This document shows, one piece after another, positions 54,518 to 62,570 of a stretch of DNA of 64,000 nt. The position numbers and the translations under genes are program-made. Numbering within the stretch: the stretch's first letter is position 1; each line of letters starts with the position of its first letter. Source of the DNA: GCA-2699365 sp036160955 (GTDB lineage: Bacteria > Verrucomicrobiota > Verrucomicrobiia > Opitutales > Coraliomargaritaceae); contig JAYYDJ010000041.1 of the NCBI GenBank assembly GCA_036160955.1, positions 1-64,000 on the forward strand, given 5' to 3'. The notes beneath the pieces are model-generated. The model was given only the letters and a program-made list of their open reading frames with translations, ran no database searches and had not been told where the DNA came from.

Positions 54518-55516
54518 CTAGTTGTCAGTGGCGGCGCGCATTAGCCGATCATTTATAGCAATTCCTATTTTTGAATCGCTCGATTTTTCTACCCACAATT
54601 GGTTGTATCCGTACATATCAACTTTTTGTAATAATGAATAGAGTTGATTAGCGCAGACTTGCGGATTTCCGTCTTCTGAGAGCCAGTAGACATCAACTGC
54701 TGAACCAAATTTTGATTCTATCTCTTTGCGTTTGAATTGATAAATAATCGCACATTTTTCTGTCACTTCAATCCTTGGATTACTCCTTGGTTCAAAGAGT
54801 TTAACACAAGTGTTTGGACTATAGTGCTTAGATAAAAGACCTGGTGACGCCTGTGCCTGATTTTTATTCGTCCGGATGCTGCGAGCACTCACTTTTACAC
54901 CCAAGACACTTTCTATGGCGCTTACTTCGACAGGGCCGTGTCGTAAAATACTAGGGTTAGCAGGAGTACGCATATCAAGTATAGTTGATTCTAGGCCATG
55001 ATGGCAGGAGCCGTCATCAAGAACAAAACCAAGCTGACCACCCAATGTATGTTTTACATGCTGCGCGCATGTTGGGCTTACATATCCAAATGGGTTTGCG
55101 CTAGGTGCCGCTAGTGGGAAGTCTAATTTTTTTAGTAGATTTTGGAAAATAGAGTTGCTTGGTATACGTATGGCTACGCTATCCAAGCCAGCGGTTACAA
55201 TATCTGGAATAATGGACCTTTTTTTGAGAACTAAAGTCAACGGTCCAGGCCAAAATGCCTCAGATAATCGATCAAATTCTGATGGCGCGTATATATATTT
55301 ACGCGCTTCTTCAGAAGTAGAAAAATGGACGATTAGCGGATCAATTAGGGGGCGCCCTTTAATTGAAAAGATCTTTCGCACGCTTTTATATTGTAGTGCG
55401 TTACCAGCAAGTCCGTATACAGTTTCGGTTGGCACTCCTATAATGTTTCCTTCGCACAATTGTTGCACACAAGTACCTAAATTTTTTTTATTAGGTATCA
55501 GTATTGTGCATTTCAT
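54518..55516 (-). CDS. L-threonylcarbamoyladenylate synthase, Sua5 type
   Basis: The YrdC domain (about 1-190) activates threonine and bicarbonate with ATP for the tRNA t6A modification: EGNIIGVPTETVYGLAGNAL, KGRPLIDPLIVHF, FWPGPLTLVLKK and APSANPFG. The remaining part is a Sua5 C-terminal domain (SPGLLSKHYSPN), so this is the long form, 332 residues. I start at MKCTILIPN; the ORF's first ATG lies 24 codons upstream, inside the rpsR terminator. It follows rpsR on the same strand. Confidence 0.9.
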   Translation of the reverse strand: MKCTILIPNKKNLGTCVQQLCEGNIIGVPTETVYGLAGNALQYKSVRKIFSIKGRPLIDPLIVHFSTSEEARKYIYAPSEFDRLSEAFWPGPLTLVLKKRSIIPDIVTAGLDSVAIRIPSNSIFQNLLKKLDFPLAAPSANPFGYVSPTCAQHVKHTLGGQLGFVLDDGSCHHGLESTILDMRTPANPSILRHGPVEVSAIESVLGVKVSARSIRTNKNQAQASPGLLSKHYSPNTCVKLFEPRSNPRIEVTEKCAIIYQFKRKEIESKFGSAVDVYWLSEDGNPQVCANQLYSLLQKVDMYGYNQLWVEKSSDSKIGIAINDRLMRAATDN

Positions 55517-55540
55517 TTTTGAGGCATTTAAATCAGGGTA

Positions 55541-55571
55541 TAAAAAATCCCTCCTTGGAAAAGGAAGGATT
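55541..55571 (-). terminator. Intrinsic terminator after rpsR
   Basis: On the minus strand AATCCTTCC / GGAGGGATT pair over 9 bp with an 8-nt loop, followed by a T-run (positions 55547 down to 55542). It lies between the rpsR stop and the threonylcarbamoyl-AMP synthase start. Confidence 0.75.
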
Positions 55572-55595
55572 AATAAATAAGTAACCAATTTTTCC

Positions 55596-55793
55596 CTACT
55601 TCATTGTAAGCATATTTCGAGCACGCTTAATTAAGTTTGTAATGCGTCGCTGATGTTTTGCAGATAATCCAGTGTCCTTTCTCGGTAAGATTTTACCAGT
55701 CTCGGTCACGAAACGAGAGAGTTGATCAACGTCCATGTAAGTATAGTCCATAGGGTTTCGCGATCGGTTCGGTTTTTTTGATTGAGTGCTCAT
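55596..55793 (-). CDS. rpsR: 30S ribosomal protein bS18
   Basis: The 65-residue protein matches bS18: DYTYMDVDQLSRFVTETGKI, LPRKDTGLSAKHQRRITNLI and KRARNMLTMK. bS18 binds 16S rRNA next to bS6. rpsF, ssb and rplI, the usual neighbours, are not in the window. A terminator lies just downstream and a tRNA gene is on the opposite strand about 115 bp upstream. Confidence 0.93.
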   Translation of the reverse strand: MSTQSKKPNRSRNPMDYTYMDVDQLSRFVTETGKILPRKDTGLSAKHQRRITNLIKRARNMLTMK

Positions 55794-55907
55794 AATAGAA
55801 CGCGCGAAGTTAGGTATTTGTGATATGAGTGCAAGTTAAATAATAACTATATAATTTAAATCCAAACTTGTAGGCATCAAGCTCTTGCATAGTACTTAAT
55901 CGCTCTT

Positions 55908-55982
55908 GTCCTCATAGTTTAATGGATAGAACTACTGTTTCCTAAACAGTTGATCTGGGTTCGATTCCCAGTGAGGGCACCA
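55908..55982 (+). tRNA. tRNA-Arg (anticodon CCU), CCA encoded
   Basis: The cloverleaf folds with a 7-bp acceptor (GTCCTCA / TGAGGGC, one G-T), a D arm around ATAGTTTAATGG, a 5-bp anticodon stem ACTGT / ACAGT and loop TTCCTAA giving anticodon CCT. The T arm is CTGGG-TTCGATT-CCCAG. The 3' end CCA is encoded. It reads AGG arginine codons. Confidence 0.93.
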
Positions 55983-56060
55983 TTTTAGTACATTTTTCAT
56001 ATATATTGAATGAAAAATCCTTTTGCAACTATTCGAGTGTGTCTTTGTCATAAGTGCAGA

Positions 56061-58688
56061 ATGAGGTTTATTTTTAAGTATTACCATAGATGCTACAAAG
56101 CTACCTTAGCCTTTGTTCTAATTGTTGTAGGTATTACTTGTTCTACTTTTGCGCAGGTGCCCCTAATGGGCTACTCGCTTAACCAGCCTGATACTCAGGG
56201 CGATGTTTTATTTGATTGGAAGTTACAATCAGCAGCTCAAGCACTTGAGGTTGGGTTACCCAGTATTGCGCTCCGATTATATGATGATTTATTGTCGATG
56301 GAGTCGCTTGCGGATGAAACAATAGCCAATCTTTTCTTCCTGAAAGCCACTGCATATATTGCGAGTAGAGATTTTTATGAGGCTCGTGAAGCTTTAGAGT
56401 CAATTTTACCGAGTGCTAGGGGTTCTCGCTATTGGTTGCACTGGTCGGTTGCGAACTATGGTGATGGCTTAAATATTGATATTTCAGCACTCCGTATGGC
56501 CTACGCAAAAGTGGATATAAGTGAGTTGATAGATATCGATCTTGCTTGGTATTATTTATTGGGTGGGCTCTTGGATGAGGCTTCTAATAAGGAAGATGAA
56601 TTAGTTGAGGCAGCCTGGATTCGTGCCGAATCAGCTGCGATTTCAGATACTCAAGCAGCTTTTTTTCGTAGTTTGATTTTGCGGCAGAAATTATCTGGCA
56701 CAGTGCCAGAGGACAGTTTAGTCACGGAAATGCGTATTCAGCTAGATCGATTGGACGGCGTTACTGCTATTACTTATGCCAAAGAGTACGCAGTTTTACT
56801 GCATAAAATGCAGCGTATTGATGAAGCGCTCGCAGTGATCGATAAAGAATTAGAAGATTCAAGCGCAAACTATGGAGATATTGCTCGGGAGCAACTCCGC
56901 CTGCTTCAGGCTATGATAATTGGAGAGGAAACAGCAGAAGGACAGATTGCCTTAAGAGAACTTATTCGAAGCGGTAAAGATAGATTAGTTATGGAGGTTG
57001 CATTACAGCTACTAGCGCGAACGGAGAATTCAGAGAGTGATTTTTCTGATTTTCTAAATGAAATGATATCTCGCTCAGAGCCGCATTCTCTATTGCCTCA
57101 TTTGTACTATTTGCGTTGCCAGTTGGCTTTATTCAACGGCGATTTATCCGTAGCTGAAGCGGATGCTGGTATTTTACTCGAGCAGTTTCCTGGGATGAGC
57201 CAAATTGAGAACGTCTACCAATTACTCGCGTATGCGGCATTACAACGCTCTCCTGCTCAATATCGTACTGCTGCTGATTTACTGACCCAGCTACGTGATC
57301 AAAGTGGCTTGGTAGGACAGACAGATCGACTTAATATGTGGATCGGTGATTGTTATTTCCTCAATAACGATTACGCGAATGCAGCGGACTTTTATCAAGC
57401 TTCTAATCGGTCTAGCGGGTCATTATCAAAAGAGCTTTTTTTGCGTATTGTTACAGCAGAAGTTCGCTCAGGGGATTTAGATGCAGCTCTTCGTTATCTA
57501 GACATCACTTACACAGAGCCTAGTTATTATGACACGCTAGTGCGGTGGCAGGCTGAATGGAATGTTGCTCAGGCTTTGCAATCGCAAGGTAAAGTGCATG
57601 CAGCTAGAGATCGTCTTCGTTTGCTATTTGAAACTGGCACCGACCAAGCGGTGCCAGTTACACTAGACTTAAGGCTTCGTTGGTTGGATGCGAGGCTGAG
57701 ATTATTACTAGGTGAAACTGAAGGTTTAGTGATGACTGTTGAGGGCTTGTTGCGGCGTTTACAGTCTTTACCTTCGGGTCTTGTTACTGGAGATGATGTC
57801 AAAATACTTATGGCAGAACTAGTACTTCTTACTGTTGAGGTTTTATTTTACGAAGGCGATACAGTTAAAGCCACCGAAGAGCTACTACGCTTACGAGAAG
57901 ACTATCCACAAAGTGATTGTTCTGAGCGATCCTACCTAATTGAGGCAGCATATCATGGATCGGTTGGAAATTACTCGTTTGCGCAACAAACATTACTAAC
58001 CCTTTCTACTCTCTATCCTAGTAGTCCGTTAGTGACTCAATCTATATTTGAAGCAGCTTTATATTGTGAGATGCGCGGGGTTGATTTCTATGCCGATGCA
58101 GTTCGCCTATATAATGAATTAGTGGAGCGCTTCCCTGAAGATTCCATCTTATTCACTGCCCAATTAAAGCAAGGGGATCTACTTCGAAAAATGAATGATT
58201 TTGCCGGTGCACAAATCATTTATGAGACATTGATCTACACTTATCCTAATCACCCTCAGCGTTATGCTGCAGAATTAGCCAGAGCGGAATGCTTGTTAGC
58301 TATAGCTAAAAATGATAATACACAAATTGAGGTTGTGGTTTCAATCCTTGAGCGCTTAATGGACTTACCTAATGTACCTGTAGATTTTATGATGGAGATT
58401 GCTTATAAGTGGGCTTTCGCATTAAATGCTTCTGGACGCTCATCTGAAGCGAGCGAAGTATATTTCATGTCTATTGAACGATATTTACTTAATCCAATTT
58501 TATCCGACCAATTAGGGGTAACTGGTCGTTATTGGGCTAGTCGCGCTTTGCTCGATTTGGGAACATTATTAGAAGAAACCGGCTCTTTACTGGAAGCACG
58601 CAAAATATACCTTAAGCTTCAGGCTTATAATTTACCTGGTCGAAAATTGGCGGAAAACCGCATTTCGAACTTACCTTCAACTAATTAG
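56061..58688 (+). CDS. Large exported TPR protein upstream of ExbB/ExbD
   Basis: The 875-residue protein has a signal peptide (MRFIFKYYHRCYKATLAFVL to about FAQ). Helical TPR-like repeats follow throughout: ALRLYDDLLSM, ATAYIASRDFYEAREAL, FLNNDYANAADFYQA, YPQSDCSERSYLIEAAYHGS, LKQGDLLRKMNDFAGAQIIY. An ATG 17 codons upstream (56010) is possible but lengthens the n-region to about 30 residues. Its position next to ExbB, ExbD and a TonB-like protein suggests a periplasmic partner of that energising complex, as in other Verrucomicrobia/Planctomycetes clusters; the function is unknown. Confidence 0.75.
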   Translation: MRFIFKYYHRCYKATLAFVLIVVGITCSTFAQVPLMGYSLNQPDTQGDVLFDWKLQSAAQALEVGLPSIALRLYDDLLSMESLADETIANLFFLKATAYIASRDFYEAREALESILPSARGSRYWLHWSVANYGDGLNIDISALRMAYAKVDISELIDIDLAWYYLLGGLLDEASNKEDELVEAAWIRAESAAISDTQAAFFRSLILRQKLSGTVPEDSLVTEMRIQLDRLDGVTAITYAKEYAVLLHKMQRIDEALAVIDKELEDSSANYGDIAREQLRLLQAMIIGEETAEGQIALRELIRSGKDRLVMEVALQLLARTENSESDFSDFLNEMISRSEPHSLLPHLYYLRCQLALFNGDLSVAEADAGILLEQFPGMSQIENVYQLLAYAALQRSPAQYRTAADLLTQLRDQSGLVGQTDRLNMWIGDCYFLNNDYANAADFYQASNRSSGSLSKELFLRIVTAEVRSGDLDAALRYLDITYTEPSYYDTLVRWQAEWNVAQALQSQGKVHAARDRLRLLFETGTDQAVPVTLDLRLRWLDARLRLLLGETEGLVMTVEGLLRRLQSLPSGLVTGDDVKILMAELVLLTVEVLFYEGDTVKATEELLRLREDYPQSDCSERSYLIEAAYHGSVGNYSFAQQTLLTLSTLYPSSPLVTQSIFEAALYCEMRGVDFYADAVRLYNELVERFPEDSILFTAQLKQGDLLRKMNDFAGAQIIYETLIYTYPNHPQRYAAELARAECLLAIAKNDNTQIEVVVSILERLMDLPNVPVDFMMEIAYKWAFALNASGRSSEASEVYFMSIERYLLNPILSDQLGVTGRYWASRALLDLGTLLEETGSLLEARKIYLKLQAYNLPGRKLAENRISNLPSTN

Positions 58689-58704
58689 TCTAGACTTACT
58701 GCTT

Positions 58705-59373
58705 ATGGAAACACTTCAAAACACATTTATAATGCAGGGTGGTCCGGTTATGTATTCGTTGCTATTTGTTAGTGCTATCGGATTTATTCTTTTTATTGAG
58801 CGTGCCCTTTACTTGCACAAAGGGCAAATTGGCACTGAAGACTTCTTGAATGGAATTCGTAATCTATTGGTTAAAAAGCGACACGTTGAGGCTCTTACTC
58901 TGTGCGAGGAGACACCAGGACCACTAGCTAAAGTAGTAAAATCTGCGTTACTTCATTTTGGGGAGTCTCGCGGATCGATTGCTAGTGCTATTGAGTCTGC
59001 AGCAATTGTTGAATTGCCAAGACTTGAGCGGCGCATAGGGACGATAGCCGCTATAGCACGCATAGCGCCATTGCTAGGATTTTTAGGTACTTTAATTGCG
59101 GTCTTACAAGCGCTTTACGTATTAGAGGCTGCTAACGCAGACAGTGCCCTGTTTAGCCAATTCTTAGCTGAAGCGATAATTACTTCAGCGACGGGACTAG
59201 CAATTGCAGTTATGGGTACTCTAGGACATCATTTCTTATTTGGGCGCGTCCGAGCAATTATTCATGATATTGAATGGGTAGGGCACGAAATTTTAGAGTT
59301 ATTGACTTCGCAAGATATCGCCCTGAAGGCTAATCTCAGCGAAGAGGATGTAATTCAATTAGACCCGAAATGA
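58705..59373 (+). CDS. MotA/TolQ/ExbB proton channel family protein
   Basis: The 222-residue inner-membrane protein has three transmembrane helices (about 17-35, 110-130, 150-175) and the family core VVKSALLHFGESRGSI followed by ERRIGTIAAIARIAPLLGFL. A glycine-rich IIT-SATGLAIAVMGTLGHH helix lines the proton path. With the ExbD protein encoded next, it converts the proton gradient into work on the cell envelope. It is the second of four genes. Confidence 0.93.
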   Translation: METLQNTFIMQGGPVMYSLLFVSAIGFILFIERALYLHKGQIGTEDFLNGIRNLLVKKRHVEALTLCEETPGPLAKVVKSALLHFGESRGSIASAIESAAIVELPRLERRIGTIAAIARIAPLLGFLGTLIAVLQALYVLEAANADSALFSQFLAEAIITSATGLAIAVMGTLGHHFLFGRVRAIIHDIEWVGHEILELLTSQDIALKANLSEEDVIQLDPK

Positions 59374-59401
59374 AGCAGATTCAAAAGTATTTTCGAGTAG
59401 A

Positions 59402-59881
59402 ATGACTACACACCGTCAAGTTACAGACTGGTTGGGCTTATCCGGTCGGCAGAAGAGGCCTGATTTTAGGTTGGATGTAATTCCTGTTCTAGATCTTTTA
59501 GTAATCTCATTACTAGTAAGTTTAATATTTACCCGATTCGTGGTATCTCCTGGTGTTAGAGTTGATCTACCTAATACTAATTTTAAAGTGTATCATACTT
59601 CCGAGAAGGTGTCAGTTTTAACAATTGAAAATGAGGGCATGCTTTTTTACCAAGGTCGAGTTTACGAAATCAGTGCGCTCGAGAGAGCATTTTCTGATTA
59701 TATCAAACTTCATCCAGCGGGCACTGCCATTTTGCTAATTAAGCCTCAAGCTGGAATGCAATTAGATAGTTTTCTTCATTTGTGTGAAATAGCTCAATTA
59801 GCTGGATTTGGTCAGGTACAAATAGCTGGACAGAAAAATTCAAAAGTTACAGACCTAGAAAATAGCGATCTTCAATTTTAA
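59402..59881 (+). CDS. ExbD/TolR family biopolymer transport protein
   Basis: This 159-residue protein has one transmembrane helix (DVIPVLDLLVISLLVSLIF) with the key aspartate D31, and a periplasmic domain (VDLPNTNFKVYHTSEKVSVL and FLHLCEIAQLAGFGQVQIAG). It forms the stator-like channel with the ExbB protein. It overlaps the next gene by 1 bp (TAATG). Confidence 0.9.
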   Translation: MTTHRQVTDWLGLSGRQKRPDFRLDVIPVLDLLVISLLVSLIFTRFVVSPGVRVDLPNTNFKVYHTSEKVSVLTIENEGMLFYQGRVYEISALERAFSDYIKLHPAGTAILLIKPQAGMQLDSFLHLCEIAQLAGFGQVQIAGQKNSKVTDLENSDLQF

Positions 59882-60666
59882 TGAAACAACTAGTATTAGA
59901 TTTAATACGTTCCAAACATTTAGATCGTAAAAGTCGCGAGCCGCGAATTTTTTCCCCTCTATTGTGCGTAGCTCTTGTGATCGGACTCATCGCGCATTTA
60001 GTAGGATTTATTGGGTTCCGTGTTACTACTAAATCATTGCCCCAAAGCAACTCGCAAGCTGCCTTCTTAAAATATACTGCAAATAATTCTCTAGATGAGC
60101 TGGGTATAGCCGAAGAGAATGCTTTGTTATTTGATTCTGCTCCACTTTTTATTCCAACAAAATGGAACGCAGCGCAAAATCTGTTCACTGACATAAAGAC
60201 AAGTGGTCGTACATCATTTGGGCAGTATGAGCCTGCAATTGATTTATTGACGGATCTTGCTCCAGTAAATTTACCCCTTCCTAGGGAGCACTATGTTACT
60301 ACACCCATTGATTTACTAGATTCTAGGTATTGGACTTTCTTTACCGATTTCGGCGAGTTCTCACAACAAGTCGAACCTTTTGCGGACAGTGATTCATTTG
60401 CCTTGGTTAGGAATCTAAATGAGGTTGGCACTTATGTATCGCAGCAGATATCAGCCCGTTTGAACTGGGACAAGGAACAATTACCCGAGGGGTTTGCTCA
60501 GTTCTACATTCTTCAAAGCAGCGCAGGATTCAGTCTTAGTGGTCCTACTCTAGGACAATCCTCTGGTAGTGTAGCGTTTGATCAAGCTGCACGTGAGTGG
60601 TTAAAAAGTCCAAGAACCATAGCTCAGTTAGTCCCAGGTTACTTGGAAGTATCAGTATATCCATAA
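59881..60666 (+). CDS. Unrecognised membrane-anchored protein, possible TonB-like transducer
   Basis: I do not recognise this 261-residue protein. It has a basic cytoplasmic start, one transmembrane helix at about 25-47 (SPLLCVALVIGLIAHLVGFI) and a long periplasmic part. The last 30 residues (AAREWLKSPRTIAQLVPGYL, then EVSVYP) resemble the end of a TonB C-terminal domain in shape but not in clear sequence. No Pro-Lys-rich linker is present. Its gene overlaps exbD by 1 bp, so it should act with the ExbB/ExbD complex. The transducer role is inference from position and topology. Confidence 0.55.
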   Translation: MKQLVLDLIRSKHLDRKSREPRIFSPLLCVALVIGLIAHLVGFIGFRVTTKSLPQSNSQAAFLKYTANNSLDELGIAEENALLFDSAPLFIPTKWNAAQNLFTDIKTSGRTSFGQYEPAIDLLTDLAPVNLPLPREHYVTTPIDLLDSRYWTFFTDFGEFSQQVEPFADSDSFALVRNLNEVGTYVSQQISARLNWDKEQLPEGFAQFYILQSSAGFSLSGPTLGQSSGSVAFDQAAREWLKSPRTIAQLVPGYLEVSVYP

Positions 60667-60746
60667 ATACTTCAAGACCGATTAAATTTATATTTAATTA
60701 ACTTGGCTGTTGCGAGCTTCAAGTAGGATACACTAAGTTTCGTCAT

Positions 60747-61259
60747 ATGGGTCCAATAAAGAGCCAAAATATAAATGTTTCGAAGAAGGTCATGCCTTCA
60801 ATGTTAGAGCAGATTGCAGCAATTTCGAATGCATGTGAAGAACGCCCTGCCTGGGATAGCTATTTCATGGCGACAGCCATGTTGATAGCAACACGTTCAA
60901 GCTGCGAACGCTTGCAAGTTGGTTGTGTTTTAGTTTCAGGTGGCAATCAGAAGAATCGTATTATCGCAGCAGGTTACAATGGATTTTTGCCTGGAGCACC
61001 ACATGTTTCTAGGGTGCGTGATGGTCACGAGCAAGCAACTGTTCATGCCGAGCAAAATGCTATTAGTGATGCAGCTAGGCGCGGTATTCCGCTTGAAGGA
61101 GCTTCGCTTTATGTTACGCACTACCCTTGTATTAATTGCGCAAAGATTCTCGCAGCAGCTGGCATTGCTAAAATAAAGTACTTCTACGATTACAAAAATG
61201 ATCCTATTGTGGAAGCATTACTCCTTGAGAGTAGAGTGGCGATCGAGAAACTTGATTAA
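60747..61259 (+). CDS. dCMP deaminase family protein (cytidine/deoxycytidylate deaminase)
   Basis: The 170-residue protein has the zinc site H100-A-E102 (TVHAEQNAI) and P127-C128-I-N-C131 (HYPCINCAKIL), together with RPAWDSYFMATAMLIATRSS and GYNGFLPGAPH. dCMP deaminase supplies dUMP for thymidylate synthesis; the same fold also includes ComE-type proteins. M19 (MLEQIAAISN) is a plausible later start, as the first 18 residues look unconserved. It is an isolated gene. Confidence 0.85.
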   Translation: MGPIKSQNINVSKKVMPSMLEQIAAISNACEERPAWDSYFMATAMLIATRSSCERLQVGCVLVSGGNQKNRIIAAGYNGFLPGAPHVSRVRDGHEQATVHAEQNAISDAARRGIPLEGASLYVTHYPCINCAKILAAAGIAKIKYFYDYKNDPIVEALLLESRVAIEKLD

Positions 61260-61442
61260 AAGAGTATGATTTTCGTATGCACTAACAGTATTGCTATGGA
61301 TACAATATAGTAGGTCTTCTAAATTTTGACTGATCGACTATAAGATTTACAGTTCTTTAGTAAGTATTATTATTTACGCCTTTGCGATTGACAGTGCGCT
61401 GTATGACCCCTTTTTTCTCCCATTTCATTAATTTCTTTAGCT

Positions 61443-61568
61443 ATGAAAGTTGTTTCATCTATCAAATCTTTGAAAGACCGTCATCCAGACTGTCAAGTTG
61501 TTCGTCGCAAAGGTCGTATCTACGTTATCTGTAAAACTAATCCGCGTTTTAAGGCGCGCCAGGGTTAA
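61443..61568 (+). CDS. rpmJ: 50S ribosomal protein bL36 (cysteine-poor form)
   Basis: This short 41-residue gene encodes MKVVSSIKSLKDRHPDCQVV then RRKGRIYVICKTNPRFKARQG. It resembles the longer YkgO-like form of bL36. Only C17 and C30 remain of the zinc-ribbon ligands, so zinc binding is doubtful. A GTG-start bL31 gene follows after 24 bp, and both share one terminator. Confidence 0.93.
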   Translation: MKVVSSIKSLKDRHPDCQVVRRKGRIYVICKTNPRFKARQG

Positions 61569-61592
61569 ACTCCAAATTTTAAAATATTTTCC

Positions 61593-61838
61593 GTGAAAGC
61601 TGATATACATCCAAAGCTTAACCCTGTCGTTTTCGTTGACGTTTCCAGCGGCACTAAATATCTCACGCGATCAACGATGCGCGGTTCTAAGACCGAACAG
61701 ATTGATGGGGAAGAGCACCAAGTTGTTATTTGTGATATTACAGCAGATTCGCATCCTGCCTACACTGGAGAAAAGCGTTTTGTAGACACCGCAGGGAGGG
61801 TTGAAAAATTCCAAACGAAGTTCCGTCGCCGTAGATAG
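61593..61838 (+). CDS. rpmE2: 50S ribosomal protein bL31 type B
   Basis: Translation starts at GTG. The 81-residue protein reads KADIHPKLNPVVFVDVSSGT, YLTRSTMRG and DSHPAYTGEKRFVDTAGRVE, with a basic tail KFQTKFRRRR, which is the type B (cysteine-free) pattern. The zinc ribbon CxxC of type A is missing. In Gammaproteobacteria and Bacillus this form replaces the zinc version during zinc starvation; whether this organism also has a type A copy cannot be seen here. Confidence 0.92.
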   Translation: MKADIHPKLNPVVFVDVSSGTKYLTRSTMRGSKTEQIDGEEHQVVICDITADSHPAYTGEKRFVDTAGRVEKFQTKFRRRR

Positions 61839-61863
61839 AAGTATTTTTACAGATAGTTTTCCT

Positions 61864-61897
61864 AAAAAGTCCTGTAATTTATGCAGGGCTTTTTTTA
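61864..61897 (+). terminator. Intrinsic terminator after rpmE
   Basis: AGTCCTG / CAGGGCT pair over 7 bp (one T-G), extended by AAAA/TTTT, with a 9-nt loop and a 7-T tract. Confidence 0.85.
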
Positions 61898-62031
61898 TCG
61901 TTATATCAGACGTTAAAAAACGGTCTTAACTACTTGCAATATAGATCTACAAAAACTTGGATAGTAATTTAGTTGGCATGTTCTTTGCAGAATTTTCTAA
62001 TTTGATTTCAATGTTGGATGTATAAAGTAAT

Positions 62032-62499
62032 ATGAACCGAAATGGCCTCTTTAAAACTTGGTTACTCATTCTTATGGGTGTATTGTTCGCTTCGAACATC
62101 TTGCCTGGGATACATTATCAGAGCCTGCACGCTTTATTGCTATCAGCCTTGCTCTTAAGCCTGTCCAATATTTTTCTAAAGCCTTTGTTGATGCTATTTG
62201 CACTACCATTTATTGTCTTAACCTTTGGTTTAGGTGTATGGTTCATAAATGCTTGGCTTTTTCTACTAGTTTCCGGTTTAGTCGAAGGTTTCACAGTTAA
62301 TAGCTTTAGCTCTGCCTTGGCTGGAGCATTTATAGTTAGTCTTACTGGTTGGATTGCTAGTATTATTTTTATGCCGAGCGAAAAAGGTAGGGTACGGGTG
62401 CATTTTGGACAAAGAGGCGGAGTAAAAAACAGGCCAACGGCGACTGATCCTAAATCATCTTCCCATAAGCTTGATGGAGACGATGTAATCGACATATAG
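62032..62499 (+). CDS. Phage holin family-type small membrane protein (PF04020, YvlD-like)
   Basis: The 155-residue protein has about four hydrophobic helices: LLILMGVLFASNILPGIHY, LLLSLSNIFLKPLLMLFALP, FGLGVWFINAWLFLLVSGLV and ALAGAFIVSLTGWIASIIFM. These match the PF04020 family named after a mycobacterial four-TM holin-like protein, most members of which are chromosomal with unknown function. A charged, disordered C-terminal tail follows (115-155). There are no phage genes nearby, so it is not evidence of a prophage. Confidence 0.8.
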   Translation: MNRNGLFKTWLLILMGVLFASNILPGIHYQSLHALLLSALLLSLSNIFLKPLLMLFALPFIVLTFGLGVWFINAWLFLLVSGLVEGFTVNSFSSALAGAFIVSLTGWIASIIFMPSEKGRVRVHFGQRGGVKNRPTATDPKSSSHKLDGDDVIDI

Positions 62500-62570
62500 A
62501 AGTCTCTATAAGTATTGACTCAACGCACGTTCCATTCTCACTGCACCTCGATAACTTTTAAATAAATATT

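Noticed and set aside
55908..56060. Integration site in tRNA-Arg
   Set aside because: No integrase and no second copy of the tRNA 3' end were seen downstream; genes on both sides look native.
62032..62499. Holin as sign of a prophage
   Set aside because: PF04020 proteins are mostly ordinary chromosomal membrane proteins and no phage gene is nearby.
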